From positions 41,569,172 to 41,633,171 of the forward strand of contig OW203763.1 in NCBI GenBank assembly GCA_934045905.1: a stretch of DNA of 64,000 nt. Direction: 5' to 3'. Below the pieces are notes generated by a model that made no database searches, was not told where the DNA came from, and was given only the letters and a program-made list of their open reading frames with translations. Shown in pieces: positions 11,485 to 23,400 of this stretch. Each line of letters starts with the position of its first letter. Position 1 is the first letter of the stretch. The DNA is from Leuctra nigra. Its lineage: Eukaryota > Arthropoda > Insecta > Plecoptera > Leuctridae. The translations under genes were made by a program, and so were the position numbers.

Positions 11485-11947
11485 TTAGATTAGATTAGAT
11501 TATTGTGGTTTAACGGCGCGTCAACGACGAGGTTATATTGCGCACATTAATTTTTGCATTTTTGCATTTAACTTTGTTGATATAAGTGGTGGACATGGGG
11601 AAGGGTCGACCTAACGGGCCCGATCCGGGGGAGTCCAACACTGGTGGGGAGGCCAGGCCGGAATGGGGACGGACCGGGGGGTGTGAGGATTCGGGCCGGC
11701 GGAACCCGATTTCAGGGGGATCACCATCTCGAGGGGGAAGGCCGGCCCGAGGGGAGGGGAGGGAACCGCAAATTCAAGGGAGGACATGGTTAGGCCGACC
11801 CTGGCTGCTCTTTGTCTGGACCTCACCACTGATCTGTCCGGCATGGGTAACCCTTACACATGAGCATATGCTCGCCGGCGTAGCTGCAATGGATCGTTGG
11901 CCAACACAAACCCCACCACTGCGATAAGGTGGCAGCCGTCGGTGGGG
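11485..11947 (-). mobile_element. SINE-like retroposon, full-length copy
   Basis: This copy runs from a TTAGATTAGATTAGATTA tail at the left to GGTGGCAGCCGTCGGTGGGG at the right, the same 5' terminus used by the copies at 43281 and 59575. A GAGGGGAGGGGAGGG expansion is private to this copy. The minus strand is the sense strand, because the microsatellite is the 3' tail. Confidence 0.9.
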
Positions 11948-11952
11948 CAACA

Positions 11953-12327
11953 GATTAGATTAGATTAGTGTGGTTTAATGGCGCGTCAACGACGAGGTTA
12001 TATTGCGCACATTTATTGTTATATTTAACTTTGTTGATCATAATTGGAGGGCAAGGGGACGGGGTCGACCTAACGGGCCCGATCCGGGGGAGTCCAGCAC
12101 TGATGGGAAGGCCAGGCCGGAATGGGGACGGACCGGGGGGTGTGAGGATTCGGGCCGGCTGAACCCGATTTCAGGGGGATCACCATCTCGAGGGGGGAGG
12201 CCGGCCCGAGGGGACCACAAATTCAAGGGAGGGCATGGTTAGGCCCTGGCTGCTCTTGGTCTGGACCTCACCACAGATCTGTCCGGCATGGGTAACCCTT
12301 ACACATGAGCATATGCTCGCCGGCGTA
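11953..12327 (-). mobile_element. SINE-like retroposon, 5'-truncated copy
   Basis: This is the third of the tandem trio. The tail is at the left (ATTAGATTAGATTAG) and the body ends at GCTCGCCGGCGTA, some 80 bp short of the full 5' end. Only five bases (CAACA) separate it from the preceding copy. Confidence 0.88.
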
Positions 12328-13063
12328 TCAATTATCAAAACCCTATTTAATTTATGAAGATTTAGATCATATACAAGGTTAATATGTCCTCTTTATAATG
12401 TCACTCACTTTGAAAAATCGTCTTAAGCATTGTGTTGAAATCATTATTCATTTTACCCGTCAACCAAATTTAACTTGCTATTATTATTATTATGAAGCCT
12501 ATCTGCCTGTCTCTATGCATTTGACTCATTCCTGCAATTTTACAGACAATAGGTTTAGGTATGCAACCTCTCCCCCTGTCCACCCATGTCTCTTAGGAAA
12601 ATTGTTTCTGTATCAATCACAAGAGTCGTGTAGTTTATGTGCGCAAAAATAATCCTCGTAAGAGGTAATAATTTATTAAATGTGTTTGTTTGTAAGAATC
12701 ACCTACATTTAGGTATACAGTCAAGCATTTAAAACAAAAACAAATATTATCACTGCAGTATGTTCCACTACAAAAGAATAGAAGAATACTTGCATGACTA
12801 TTGACTTAGACTATTGAATAAATTACATTTATTGAGCCTTCCTTTAGTTAATTGATTTTTCAGATCAGGTTTCTTTGGATTCTAGTTGCTTCCATTCAGT
12901 AAGCCAATGTTGATTCATTAATTGTTTGTTTCATGCCTGAGTTGAGATACATGCGAAACAATTAACTTAAATAATACTATAAAATTTAATTAGTAACTGA
13001 AAAAGATGTGTCCTCCAACTTCAAAATTCCAATAAGAGGGCAATTTTTCATATAGTATGGTGC
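12328..13063. other. AT-rich DNA without recognisable gene
   Basis: No coding signal, inverted repeat or tandem repeat stands out. Confidence 0.45.
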
Positions 13064-13664
13064 TTATATCTGTGGCTGGCTGGAATAACTGCTCAAGTAC
13101 AAAAAAAATGCAAAAATAAGATCTTTATATGTAAAATCTTTTTAAAAAATTAAGGAATCCAATGGTGTAGTCAGATGTGAAAAAATTTAATTAATAACAA
13201 ATATAGATTGGCTTAAGTACAGCGTGTTTGTTACATTTGAAAATTCTGTTCCTGGAAAAACTACCTAAGTGCAGTTAAGCCACAGTCATCCATGCCGTAC
13301 AGCAATACAAATTGTTATTTCAGTGGCTGGAAAAACGACCTAAGTACTGCTTTTTCAGTGGCAGGAAAAACGACCTAAGTACACTTAAGCCATTCACAAC
13401 ACAGCGAACATACAAAGTTAATTTTCAAAACCGTGCAATTCTTGGCCTGGAAAAACGACCTAAGTACACTAATTAGGTAATTAACGGGATTTAATTAATT
13501 GAAAAAAGCCTGTATATTGCTTACATTATTATAATAACTTTCTGACAGTAATATTTCAAATATATTTAATAATGTAGTTGCTACCATACAAAATGTTGTT
13601 TTGGTGTCTACTGAAAATCATGTTTTTGTAGTTAAGCAGTTATTCCTGACAGCCACAGATATAA
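13064..13664. mobile_element. MITE-like element with ~45-bp inverted repeats
   Basis: The left end TATATCTGTGGCTGGCTGGA and the reverse complement of the right end, TATATCTGTGGCTGTCAGGA, match and continue through AATAACTGCT and TACAAAAA. The ends are compatible with insertion at TA. The interior has four copies of a GGAAAAACGACCTAAGTA motif at 13251, 13326, 13359 and 13445. No transposase is encoded. Confidence 0.65.
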
Positions 13665-13672
13665 AAGTAGGC

Positions 13673-13770
13673 TACTATTCGACTACCATCTATTCGACAA
13701 AAACTACTATTCGATATTCGCTTTTTATGAGGTAACTATTCGACTTTCGACTCCAAAAATCACTATTCGC
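13673..13770. repeat. Degenerate ACTATTCGA cluster
   Basis: About seven copies of CTATTCGAC or TATTCG occur in under 100 bp at irregular spacing. They lie immediately right of the inverted-repeat element. Confidence 0.6.
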
Positions 13771-14204
13771 ATACCTCTAAGGTATAGTTTTCATTTAGTT
13801 GCTGAAGTTGAAGATCAACAGATACTAAAGACAAATAATAATAATTGAATATATCACGGTCTTCTTTTCTGAAGCAAGTTGCAGAAAACTACATATTTAC
13901 TGTTTCGTGACTCATTTCATAATGGGCACATACCAATAACAAGACTTCGGAATAAAGTTGCAAATACTATCAACTCTAGTGGAAGGTAAAAAATGGTAAA
14001 GCACATTGCAAAGTACATTGTATGCCCTTTATTGCAGAGTATGGCTGGTTCCAATAAGATTAAGAATAATTAAGCAAGCACATGATCAATTATAAGTGTT
14101 GTGTCAAGACTACAAGTAGAAAATGAGGAAGAAGCGCAAATGGTTTTTGCAAGTGCAGATCCATTGCAGTAACCTCATCTATCCTCTTCTCTTCTCCTCT
14201 TCTC
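13771..14204. other. AT-rich DNA, no feature recognised
   Basis: Nothing coding or repeated was seen. A CT-rich tract at about 14180-14205 (CCTCTTCTCTTCTCC) directly precedes the LINE ORF1 remnant. Confidence 0.4.
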
Positions 14205-15586
14205 GCGCGGTTGGAACGGAGGCCGAGTCCGATTTACAGGAGAGATTTATTTAACCTTCTGACTAAGATTGTTGAAAAGCGCGATAAAAAAATATCTTCA
14301 TTAAAAGAGAAAATTGCCTCATTACAATTTGAGGTTTCAAAGAAGAGTCTTGCCTCGGACTCTGGGAGTGCTCGGGTAGAGTGCTCTTGCGCGTCAACTG
14401 TACGAGATACTCTGAGGGAGGAAATGAACTCAATCAAAGGTAGTAGTCAAAATCCGTATTTTATAAATTATTTTATTTATTTATTTTATCACATATATCA
14501 TTTATGTCACGTCACCTTTTTATATTCTATTCTCAGTATTTTTAAAAGTTGCCAGTTTTTACATCATTCTAAAAGTTTTCACAAAAAGTCTTCGATGAAA
14601 GAAAAGGTAAAGAAGATTGGCAAACTATGGTGAAATACCCACTGGTATGCCTTTAAAATAATTCAGTTACAGTCTGCAGAAGCCATTTCCACTGAGTTAT
14701 GCTGATTTTTTTTAATTGTTTTAAACTTATCGCAAAAATCAACTTGAAAAACCAATGCCTGCCTTGTACTTTCCAAGCGTGTAAGAATTTTCTGAAGTAA
14801 ATTAGAGAAATAATTAACATGTGTATATATATTTCTTTACAGAGTTCATTTTGGCACAGCAGCTTTTGGTAGCGGTTGCCGAGCCGGTTGCTGAAGAACC
14901 GAACCTGATGGACGCGCTATATCCACCGCACTTTGCGGTGGAGGACGAGAAGGTGAGTGTTGATGTTCTGCTCACTTTATTGTTCTCATTGAGCAAGCGT
15001 CCCCTTGCCACTATTTCGGTTTGGAAGTCCATTTTGTTGTCTATAGTACCTACCGGACAGCACCGGATCAATCACTTCTTACAAAATGCAATAATCTGGA
15101 AAAAGAAATTCGGCAAGAAATGGGCGACATGAAGAAGGAACTCGACGATTACAAGGTAACCATAAAAAATTGAATAACCCAAATCAACTTGAACGAAGAG
15201 AAATTAGACGAACAAGAACAATACAGTAGAAGAAATTGTCTTATATTGATAGTTTGCCGGAATACGAAAGGGAAGACACTTCTGGGGTGGCTTTATCATT
15301 AATACGAAACTCATTAAAATTAAACATGTTCCCTGCAGAGTTCGATAGGGTCCACCGCATAGGTGCTAAAACAGGGAGAAATGCAAACAAGCGACCAATC
15401 ATCGTGACATTTGTATCCTATCAAGCAAGGGCTGCTGTCTGGAGAGCAAAGAAAGTTCTTAAAGGCACTGGTTACATGGTTACCGAGTCACTGACAAGAA
15501 AGCGACACGCCTTACTGAAAGAAGTGCAACGCATTAGAGGTGGAGCAGAACTCAGAAGAGAACTCAGAAGTCAATACGTAACGTGA
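14205..15586 (+). pseudogene. LINE ORF1: coiled coil plus L1-type RNA-binding domain
   Basis: The first part (14211-14440) is a coiled coil, IVEKRDKKISSLKEKIASLQ. A ~400-bp AT-rich stretch splits it. The second part contains DMKKELDDYK, then the signature EQYSRRNCL (near 15217-15243). After a frameshift come EYEREDTSGVALSLIRNSL, HRIGAKTGRNANKRPIIVTF and TESLTRKRHALLKEVQ, ending at 15586. EQYSRRNCL and RPIIVKF-like segments are typical of the RNA-binding ORF1 proteins (transposase_22-like) of many LINEs. Stops and frameshifts make it inactive. The LINE endonuclease follows about 100 bp downstream on the same strand, in the order expected of a two-ORF LINE. Confidence 0.7.
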
Positions 15587-15689
15587 GCGTATATGACTCT
15601 ATGTAATGAAGAACATGATGATTTTTCGGACACCTACTCATCACATTCTTATTATATATGTAATTAATACGCAGGAACAACAGGAATGC

Positions 15690-16150
15690 TTGAAATTTAG
15701 TGACATCAAAGTTTTTCATATCAACATTAGAGGTATTTATCTTAATTTTTGGATGAGTTGATGATCCTTACACAGGACATTGGTGTAGATTATGATATTA
15801 TAGTACTAACTGAAACACATTTAAAACATGATGAACATAATTTAAAATGCCAGGATACGAAACTTTTAATTACGCGAAGAAGTTAACTTCATTTGACGGT
15901 ATTACTGTACTGGTTAAGGATAACATTTCACTAATAAACACTCCTACCAGAGTGACCCAAAACACATCATCATGTATTGATCATATTTTCGTTAAATCTA
16001 GATATGAATGGAATATTGTCTCTTCTGTCTTATAAACTTCCATCACCGATCATTATGGAATAAGTGTAGGATTTAGTGCTCAGAATAAAATATCAACTGG
16101 AAATCTGAAAACCGAGAGCCGCAAAAATGAAATATTAGCTAAGAAACTCG
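15690..16150 (+). pseudogene. LINE ORF2 endonuclease (APE-type), internally deleted
   Basis: Frames give FHINIRG, then DYDIIVLTETHLKHDEH with the catalytic Glu of APE endonucleases, then GYETFNYAKK and GITVLVKDNI. The sequence then jumps to NTPTRVTQNTSSCIDHIFVK, the C-terminal endonuclease segment, and TSITDHYGISVGF, which corresponds to the catalytic SDH motif (here TDH). The middle of the domain is deleted. The polymerase is missing because BEL/Pao sequence takes over at about 16165. A LINE-like 3' UTR at 17.7-18.2 kb may be the other end of the same insertion. Confidence 0.65.
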
Positions 16151-16164
16151 ATATTGACCTGTTA

Positions 16165-16870
16165 GTGAGTAATTTAGGTCTCCCCGCTCATGTCTACTCT
16201 GACTGCGGCCGGAATTTCGTGGGCGCTGCTCGACATCTACGAGAACTCTGCGAGATGTTGTCCCGAGACCAGACTGTCATCGCCGACGCTCTGTCTTCAC
16301 GCAAGATTCGCTGGCACTTCAACCCGCCCTACGCTCCGAACTTCGGAGGACTCTGGGAAGCCGGCGTCAAGTCCGCGAAGTCTCTCCTGCATCGCCTCAT
16401 CGCAGACTCATCATACACCTTTGAGGAATACGCCACACTCTTCAGCAGAATAGAAGCCGTATTGAATAGTCGTCCCTTGTGTGCTACCTCCTCGGATCCC
16501 GAAGAAAGCCTCGATTATTTGACGCCTGGCCACTTCCTCATCGGCTCCCCCCTTCTTGCTCCCCCTGAGCAAGAATTCTCCTGCGAGAAATCACCACTAA
16601 CTCGCTGGCACCGCGTACGCCAGCTGCATCAAACATTCTGGACTCGTTGGTCCCGCGAATACTTGAACACCCAGATGCAGCGGGGAAAGTGGGTACGTGG
16701 TCCCTCCAACTTGAAAGTTGGAGATGTTGTTTCTTTTTGACGCTCCTAGTAGCCCCATCCAGCTTCATCCCGGCCAAGATGGTATTGCCCGCGTCGCGTC
16801 CATTCGCACTTCAACCGGCGTGTATAAGAGACCATTGAACAAATTGGTTTCGCTCCCCGTTGAGTGTTAG
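16165..16870 (+). pseudogene. BEL/Pao retrotransposon integrase, 5'-truncated
   Basis: It begins GLPAHVYSDCGRNFVGAARH, which carries the second catalytic Asp of the integrase core. FGGLWEAGVKSAKSLLHR follows with the catalytic Glu, then LTPGHFLIGSPL and the C-terminal RWHRVRQLHQTFWTRWSREY segment, all characteristic of BEL/Pao. A frameshift at 16736 (VGDVVSF, then stop) is followed in another frame by LHPGQDGIARVASIRTSTGV and YKRPLNKLVSLPVEC with a stop at 16870, the normal Pol end. Protease, RT, RNase H and the first catalytic Asp are missing. It is more GC-rich than its surroundings, suggesting a relatively young insertion. Confidence 0.85.
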
Positions 16871-16957
16871 GTGGGCTCATCTCAGTTTCTGTTTTGTTTT
16901 CTCTCTCTTTTTTTGGGTTCTTTTCGAGTCGAAAAAGTTCCTTTTTGGTGGGCGGTA

Positions 16958-17465
16958 TGTTTGGGCCATTTCGTATTTCCCGCTTGCTGATGCCGGAAGC
17001 AGTGTTACGTGTATCTAGGTTTGTCATCCCCTTGAAGTCAAGGGTGGTTTTTCACCGACCGCATGGTCATCAGTTAGTAAAGTTACCTGGTTCGAATCAG
17101 TCATTTCTCGTTTTTCTCGCCAGCCTGCATCGAGGCAGCGCGTGTTTAGTTTTCCTCGTACGCATAGTTATTACTTGTCAGGCATCGAAGCCGAGTCTAG
17201 AAGATATTACCGAGTTTATGATTTCAACTCTCTACGATTAAATTCCTACATCATTTCCCAAGTGCAACTCCCGTATTACCTCACTGCAGTGTCCCACTGG
17301 CCTTACACCCCAGAGTTCCCAAGACTTCGACGAACATCATCGCAAGACGCCGACGTCGCGACGCCAGTAAAGGTAAACCCACTACTCACTATACAGTCCA
17401 CTTCCAAGCTATCATTTTCATTCTCTCAGTCGCTCTGTTGCCCTGCTCACACCACGGCCGCGACA
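16958..17465 (+). repeat. Candidate BEL/Pao 3' LTR
   Basis: Downstream of the Pol stop, after a GGTGGGCGG purine-rich stretch suitable as a polypurine tract, the sequence starts TGTTTGGGCC and can be closed at GCGACA, giving a TG...CA unit of ~508 bp. The 5' LTR is not in the window, so the limits cannot be confirmed by pairing. Confidence 0.35.
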
Positions 17466-17699
17466 TTGTTATAATACCGTATAGTTGATAGTTATAGTAT
17501 TTTTCAATTATGGTAATTTTAATTTTTCTGTATAACCTTTTCAATATAATTTTAAACTTCATAATCAATTTCATGTATTTTATATTGATAGTTATTCTGT
17601 GTTTGTACAACCTTTGTTAATAAGGCAGACTTTATTTCTCTGAAAAAAGATATATATATATTAAACTTACAAAATAATCTTACTATAATCATTAAAAAT

Positions 17700-18187
17700 A
17701 TAAAATAACCTGCGAAAAGCTGAATGACTGGTTGCCTCTGGAATTATGATGTGTACTTTGAATACTTTAAATACAAGATATGTGTTTAATCATTTATATT
17801 TGTAAGCATACTTCACGCAACAGGTCCATTTATTCATATTTCCATGTTTTCAATTGTTAACTTTGTATACCAACCTAGATCTCATTGACAATCTCATGTA
17901 CCTACATCAATATCTGTCAACTCTTAATATTTTTAAATAGTTAAACTGTTACTGTATAATATTATGTTTTAGATTTAGTTTTAAATTTAGATTGTCTACT
18001 TAGATTATTCTCATGTTTTTGACAGCTGTTTCAACTGAAACATTTGAATACTATAATTTATTACTTCAGCATATATCTCCCCGACACAGGTATTATCTTA
18101 TAGGGGAGAGAAATTACTTATTTTCCTGTATATGATTTCAATGTATTACCAATAAATAAATAAAAAATAAATAAATAAAAATAAATA
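17700..18187 (+). repeat. LINE-type 3' UTR with AATA-rich tail
   Basis: AT-rich sequence ends with ATATCTCCCCGACACAGGTA and a TATAGGGGAGAG stem-like block, followed by (AAATA)n from about 18148 to 18187. A structured end before a microsatellite tail is typical of CR1/Jockey-group LINEs. It may belong with the ORF1/endonuclease fossil at 14.2-16.1 kb. Confidence 0.45.
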
Positions 18188-18291
18188 CCTACTGCAATAC
18201 AGGTAGTACTATTTCATTAATAGAGCTGAAATGTTGCACTGCACTCTAGTTTGCAGACTGAGTTTTACTGAAGTCGTCTGATTGGTTAAGA

Positions 18292-19018
18292 GCGGTCATA
18301 CTTTTCTTGCCGCTATTGGGCGGTTCGGAGCGGTTTTAGAGGGTAATACATAGAGATGTAAAATTACCGGTAATTTAAAAAATGGTAATATTACCGGGAA
18401 TATTACCGGTAATATTACCAAAATCTGGTAAAATTGGTAATATTGGAAAAAAAATTGAGTTTCGGATACAAAACGATCGTGGTTCATTTACGAGCTACTT
18501 CTCTGCCTATTATGAGTGTACATACGACTAATACGAAATTCCATGGTCTTTCATAAGATAATTTGACTAAGTCTCTTCTGTATTGGAAAAGATTCAATGA
18601 TGATGGATGACCAGTAACCACCAATATTTGATGTGTTAACTTTATAAGATCCAGTTTAAAATACAAAATGTACCTAGGTACTCCAGCAAAAAAAGAAATA
18701 AACGGTAATATTACCGTAAAATTGCTTGGTAATATTACCGCGGTAATATTACCGATTTACATCTCTAGTAATACATAACATAAATGTGTACTTGGCAAAC
18801 TGTTATGAATATTGAAAAAGTATCAAATGCAATGAACCAGTAACTAGACAACTTCATCGCTTACTGCCATAGCTTTGCTCCTACTATGTGGTCAACAGTT
18901 GCCTGAAACGAAAACGCTCCTCCGTTCACACAGAGTGTTTTCCTTCCCAACAAATGCTGACCACATTGTCGGAGCGATGCTCAAAACCGCCGGTTGCCGG
19001 CAAGAAAGTATGACCACT
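18292..19018. mobile_element. Inverted-repeat element interrupted by a hAT MITE
   Basis: Left end GCGGTCATACTTTTCTTGCC and right end (reverse complement) GTGGTCATACTTTCTTGCCG match, with further similarity in GGCGGTTTT and GAGC. Without the nested MITE the element is about 300 bp. No clear target duplication was found. Confidence 0.6.
18351..18767. mobile_element. hAT-type MITE, 417 bp, perfect 8-bp target duplication
   Basis: The termini are TAGAGATGTAAA at the left and TTTACATCTCTA at the right. They are flanked by identical 8-bp GTAATACA at 18343-18350 and 18768-18775. An 8-bp duplication and a TAGAGATG-like terminus are hAT hallmarks. The subterminal regions are built from TTACCGGTAATATTACC repeats. 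It carries no coding capacity and must be mobilised in trans. Confidence 0.9.
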
Positions 19019-19183
19019 CGTAAGAATTAAACAAATTATCTTTCTGATCGGAAATTGAACATTAAGATGATCTGGTAAAGTTGAAGTAAAATTTTAGTTT
19101 TGGCAATAACTTATCGCCATACTACCAATTGCAGCTTTTTGAAATCCTGTAAAAAGTGATACTCTGCAATAAAGCAAACCATT

Positions 19184-19403
19184 ATGGTTCCCACCAATGG
19201 GAAACAACATCAACCCGAAAACGAATATAAGACCGCACTGCCAGCTACATCTTTGCAGTCGCCGCTAGAAGATGAAGGAAGTAACTCATTCGAAACGTCG
19301 CGAACGGCCCTTATCAGGGCCACCAGCACATTCATCGGAACAAACCGTCACCACTGTAGATTCATTACACGATGGTTCCGAAAACGTCCACGACATCATA
19401 ATG
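19184..19403 (+). pseudogene. Possible upstream exon of the BEN-domain relic
   Basis: A frame rich in polar residues, KTALPATSLQSPLEDEGSNS, shifts at about 19280 into PLSGPPAHSSEQTVTTVDSL and ends at ATAATG|GTTTGT, a possible donor. Linker-like composition and position 390 bp before the BEN exon suggest one gene. The family itself is not recognisable. Confidence 0.2.
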
Positions 19404-19788
19404 GTTTGTTGTAAAGATGGTTATTTTAAAATTTCAATGAAAACAATGTTTTTTATCGTTTAGATTATGCTTTCAGCTTTACTTTCAATTGTTTGGTACG
19501 TTTTCTGATTAACGGAATAATTGGTTCGAAGTGTAAAGCATTGGTATTCGCTCATCGCCGTTTGACACCAAGTTCCCAAGAATTAAATATCTTAATTGAT
19601 AAGTGTACTTCCAAATCACCTGTGGGCGGCTCATAGTATGAGATTGTATGAATTATGTCAAGAACTATCAATTAGAAAATTTTAACAACACATTTTACTA
19701 CATTCATGAGTACTTGTGAGCTCAGCATGTTTAGTGACTGGTAGTTTGGTACAATGTGATTTATCATGTCTTTTTGTCTCATTCGTAG

Positions 19789-20003
19789 ATTCATCTGGGC
19801 CATAATGTGTGGATTCCACACGTACAAGAATTGTTTGGCGGTGGGCCAAGCCCAGGGAAATTCAATGTTCGACCGAGATCTTGCTGCCGCAATCTTTGGG
19901 TTTAACACCCTATCTAATGGCTCATTCAAGGGCAGGAAAGCCCATAACTCACATGAGCCAGCGAAGGAGAAACTGTGTCCAGTGAAGGTTTGCGCAAGCA
20001 AAG
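19789..20003 (+). pseudogene. BEN-domain exon with one frameshift
   Basis: The exon is flanked by a pyrimidine tract ending TCATTCGTAG (acceptor) and by AAG|GTATTG (donor). Its first half reads IHLGHNVWIPHVQELFGG and PSPGKFNV. After a +1 shift near 19873 the second half reads RDLAAAIFGFNTLSNGSFKG and KAHNSHEPAKEKLCPVKVCA. The order LG-x-V-W-I, KF--RDL--IFG, L--S-GK and K--LCP-K is the BEN pattern. BEN domains bind DNA in chromatin regulators and also occur in some mobile elements and viruses. The shift and lack of neighbouring exons argue for a pseudogene; an assembly error could also cause a single shift. Confidence 0.6.
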
Positions 20004-20472
20004 GTATTGTATTTACTTATTTTCATACATAATGTTTACCTAACCTCAGTCCAATATGTATTAAACGAGCTGCAAGGGCGACATGTAGTACCATTATGAA
20101 GCGAGCGGAGCGAGCGTCATTATTTGACTCTTGCATTTCTCTGTCTGTGTGTGTGTTTGTTTGATTTGTCGCGAAAGTTTTTGAAAATTAGCACATACCT
20201 TCATCTCATACTAACTTGGACCTGACCTTGGACGCGCTTATCAACGCGTTACACAGAGCGTTTTCCTAGTTTCATTCAAAATAATAATTTTTGAAGCGAG
20301 AGTCTTCATTGAAACTTATGGCTAACATGTCTGTTTTCTTATGTATGTGTGTTCTTTATTTATTACAGGTCAAAGAGAGTAATGGATCAGGCCATTTTAT
20401 ATTCACAAAACTTATATTGTATCTTGATTGGTGACCTAGTCATTTTGGCATGGAACTCTTATCATCGTGCTT
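20004..20472. other. AT-rich spacer with GAAGCGAGCGGAGCGAGCG block
   Basis: It contains GAAGCGAGCGGAGCGAGCG at about 20098 and ACGCGTTACACAGAGCGTTT at about 20240. The second motif recurs at 24387. A possible acceptor (ATTTATTACAG at about 20368) opens a short frame (VKESNGSGHFIFTKLI) that may be a further BEN-gene exon. Confidence 0.3.
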
Positions 20473-23400
20473 TAGTCCAGAGTCTAAAGCCAAATATAGG
20501 CCTTAACCCAAAACAAATTGCAACACAAGCGTTTTTGATATCGTTGGATTCAGAAAAAAAACTGCATAACATAGTAAAAGTCCTCCGAAATCAAATTAAT
20601 GGGCGTGGGTCTAATTAATCGATTAGTGAAAAATCAATCAATCTAATTATCGGTAAACTATAATAGTAAACCACGTCGAGTTTGGTATCAAACGAAAGCT
20701 TGATGTGTCTACTATTTATTAAAAATTATTTCAAAAATTAAAAAAAAAATCGATAATAATTACGGCCATTAATGATCTAAAACAACCAAAAATATGGATG
20801 TAATTAAAAATTGAGGCTGTAGCCACCCCTAATGAGCTAGAAAACCGCGGTTGATGGCAAATCATTCATAAATGTGCACTTTATAACATATTAAAAGTCC
20901 TCTGAAATTATCCAACCGGAAGTGGCTTTAATTGACTAATCAATTAAAAAATTCGGCGTGATTTTTTTTTCTTGACAAAGGTGGCTTGATGGGTATCAAT
21001 TAAAAGGTCTTTTCAATTACATTGTACATACATTACTATAAATGTAACTTAGGTTTATACAAAGGTCATGTGAGGTCACGAAGGTCCACTCAACGTTTTG
21101 ACCACAAAAAAGTGATATTCTTTTCCTTCTAATTATTAAAAAACACATTTGATATCGTGTGTAAGTAAATGTAAGTAGGTATATTTATAATACATATATT
21201 AACGGTGCATGGTAACTGCACCAATTAGCTACTAGGATATTATCATCAGAATGTGCTATTATAGCTACTTGTCGCACTCTAACCTACGGAAAGACTAAAA
21301 CCACAATGCATCAGATTTTTCTCAGTGAGTTGGTAGAGCCATTTTTAGCTCTGTCTCCATTACATTTTAAATGCTTGCTCATAAAATCTACCACGTGTCA
21401 AAGATTGTGTAACATTGGTCAGTGCTGCCATGTGCTCGTTTGCGTACCATGTCACTCATGTGTGTCTTTTGCAAGTTACCTATACTTCCTCTTGCCAATT
21501 GTGAAAAAACAGTGTTTTTACGTGAAATAGGTGCAAACAGTTAATTTGTAAATCTAGAAGTAAGTAATGACATTGAAGTGGGTGTTGGACAAGGAGTTCA
21601 CGTGTCTTGTCGTAAACATTTTGTTGATCCTATAGGCGGCATGTATGTAAAAAGTTTAAATCTGACACTGCACCTCATAGTGTCCTACCTACTAATTACG
21701 TTGAAACGTGACTATTTTCATTACAAAGATAAGTGTTTTTTATGCAGCCGGTCGAAGGATCTGATATGTGTCAACAACACAAGTATTCCTGTTGTCACTG
21801 TGAGATGTGAATTACTATCACACGGTGTGATAGTATTAAAGACAGCATTAATGGGATTTGTGCGACCCGACATGACGTGTGGGCGGACTATAAGTCCTTG
21901 CTGATGCTGTGTATCACCCAGCCTGCAGCACCAACTTCAGGACTGGGAAGAATATTCCATCCTTCTTCTCAGCTTTCGATCAATCAGGCGTCATCTGAGT
22001 GCTCCCGAGGAAGACCGGCTAATTCTGCCCGACATGACGCGTTTGTCAAAACGATGTTCCATCTTCATTCTTTAAGAATACGAGGAAGAACAGCTCATGT
22101 CCAGGAGTTCGTTCATCACCAAAATGAAGGACCTATTGCCGGACGGAGATACATGTAGTTTCCCGTTTATGAATGAAACAGAAAATACTGGAATATTATG
22201 GACCTCAGGTATTTATCACACATCGAAGGGAAGGCGAACATTGTCACTCTGGTCAGCAATGCGGCTTCTATTTTAGATCAGTTTTATACTATCTACCACC
22301 AGACTTGACGATACTAATGCAGAAAAGTACCGCATCATTCAAGCTGCAGCTGAATTAATAAAAACTGATGTCAAGTCGATGCAATGCCAAGAAAAAGACT
22401 CTTACGTTCCCATCGAAGACTACGCGATTTTCTGAGTAACATTGTTTCTGGACACCGTAACGATTTTAAGATGACTTCCTTGGGACATCGTTCAAGCAGC
22501 ACGGCCAAGGATGCTGGAACCTCTTCCAGTTGGCCGTGGTGTACAACTGCAGAACTACATTTCTGACTTGTTTGGCTCAAGATTCCTGATAAAAACTTCG
22601 AATAGACTTGGACTTGGACTTGGTTGTATGTACAAGCTTAGACTAAATAAGTTATTTAGTCTAAGGTACAAGGAAGTCCTAAGCTTTCAACGCAGCGCAG
22701 AAGTGGCGCAAAGTGACGATCTCGGAATTCTACCAGGAAATGTTCATGCATTAGGCATAAACAATAGATGCTATAAAGGACCACCATTATACACGAACAA
22801 GTGTTGGTGAATTCAGTGTAATTGACTATTAATTTTTACAAATCGATGTAATATCGATTGATAAATTGACTTTTCGTACATTAAGGTTGAAAATTAAAGT
22901 TGACCTTCGTGACCTCACATGGCCTTTGTATTAACCTGAACTACATTTATAGTAATGTATTTACAATGTTATTGAAAATACCTTTTAAATGATACCCATC
23001 AAGCCACCTTTGTCAAGAAAAAAAATCGCGGCATTTTTTAAATTGATTAGTCAATTAAAGCCATTTCCGGTTGGATAATTTCAGAGGACTTTGATATGTT
23101 ATAAAGTGCACATTTATGAATGATTTGCCATCAACCGCGGTTTTCTAGCTCATTAGGGGTGGCTACAGCCCCAATTTTTAATTACATCCATATTTTTGGT
23201 TGTTTTAGATCATTAATGGCCGTAATTAGTATCGATTTTTTTTTTAATTTTTGAAATAATTTTTAATAAATAGTAGACACATCAAGCTTTCGTTTGATAC
23301 CAAACTCGACGTGGTTTACTATTATAGTTTACCGATAATTAGATTGATTGATTTTTCACTAATCGATTAATTAGACCCACGCCCATTAATTTGACTTCGG

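Noticed and set aside
11235..12242. Gly/Pro-rich frames on both strands
   Set aside because: They recur wherever the SINE-like body occurs, in both orientations, so they reflect composition.
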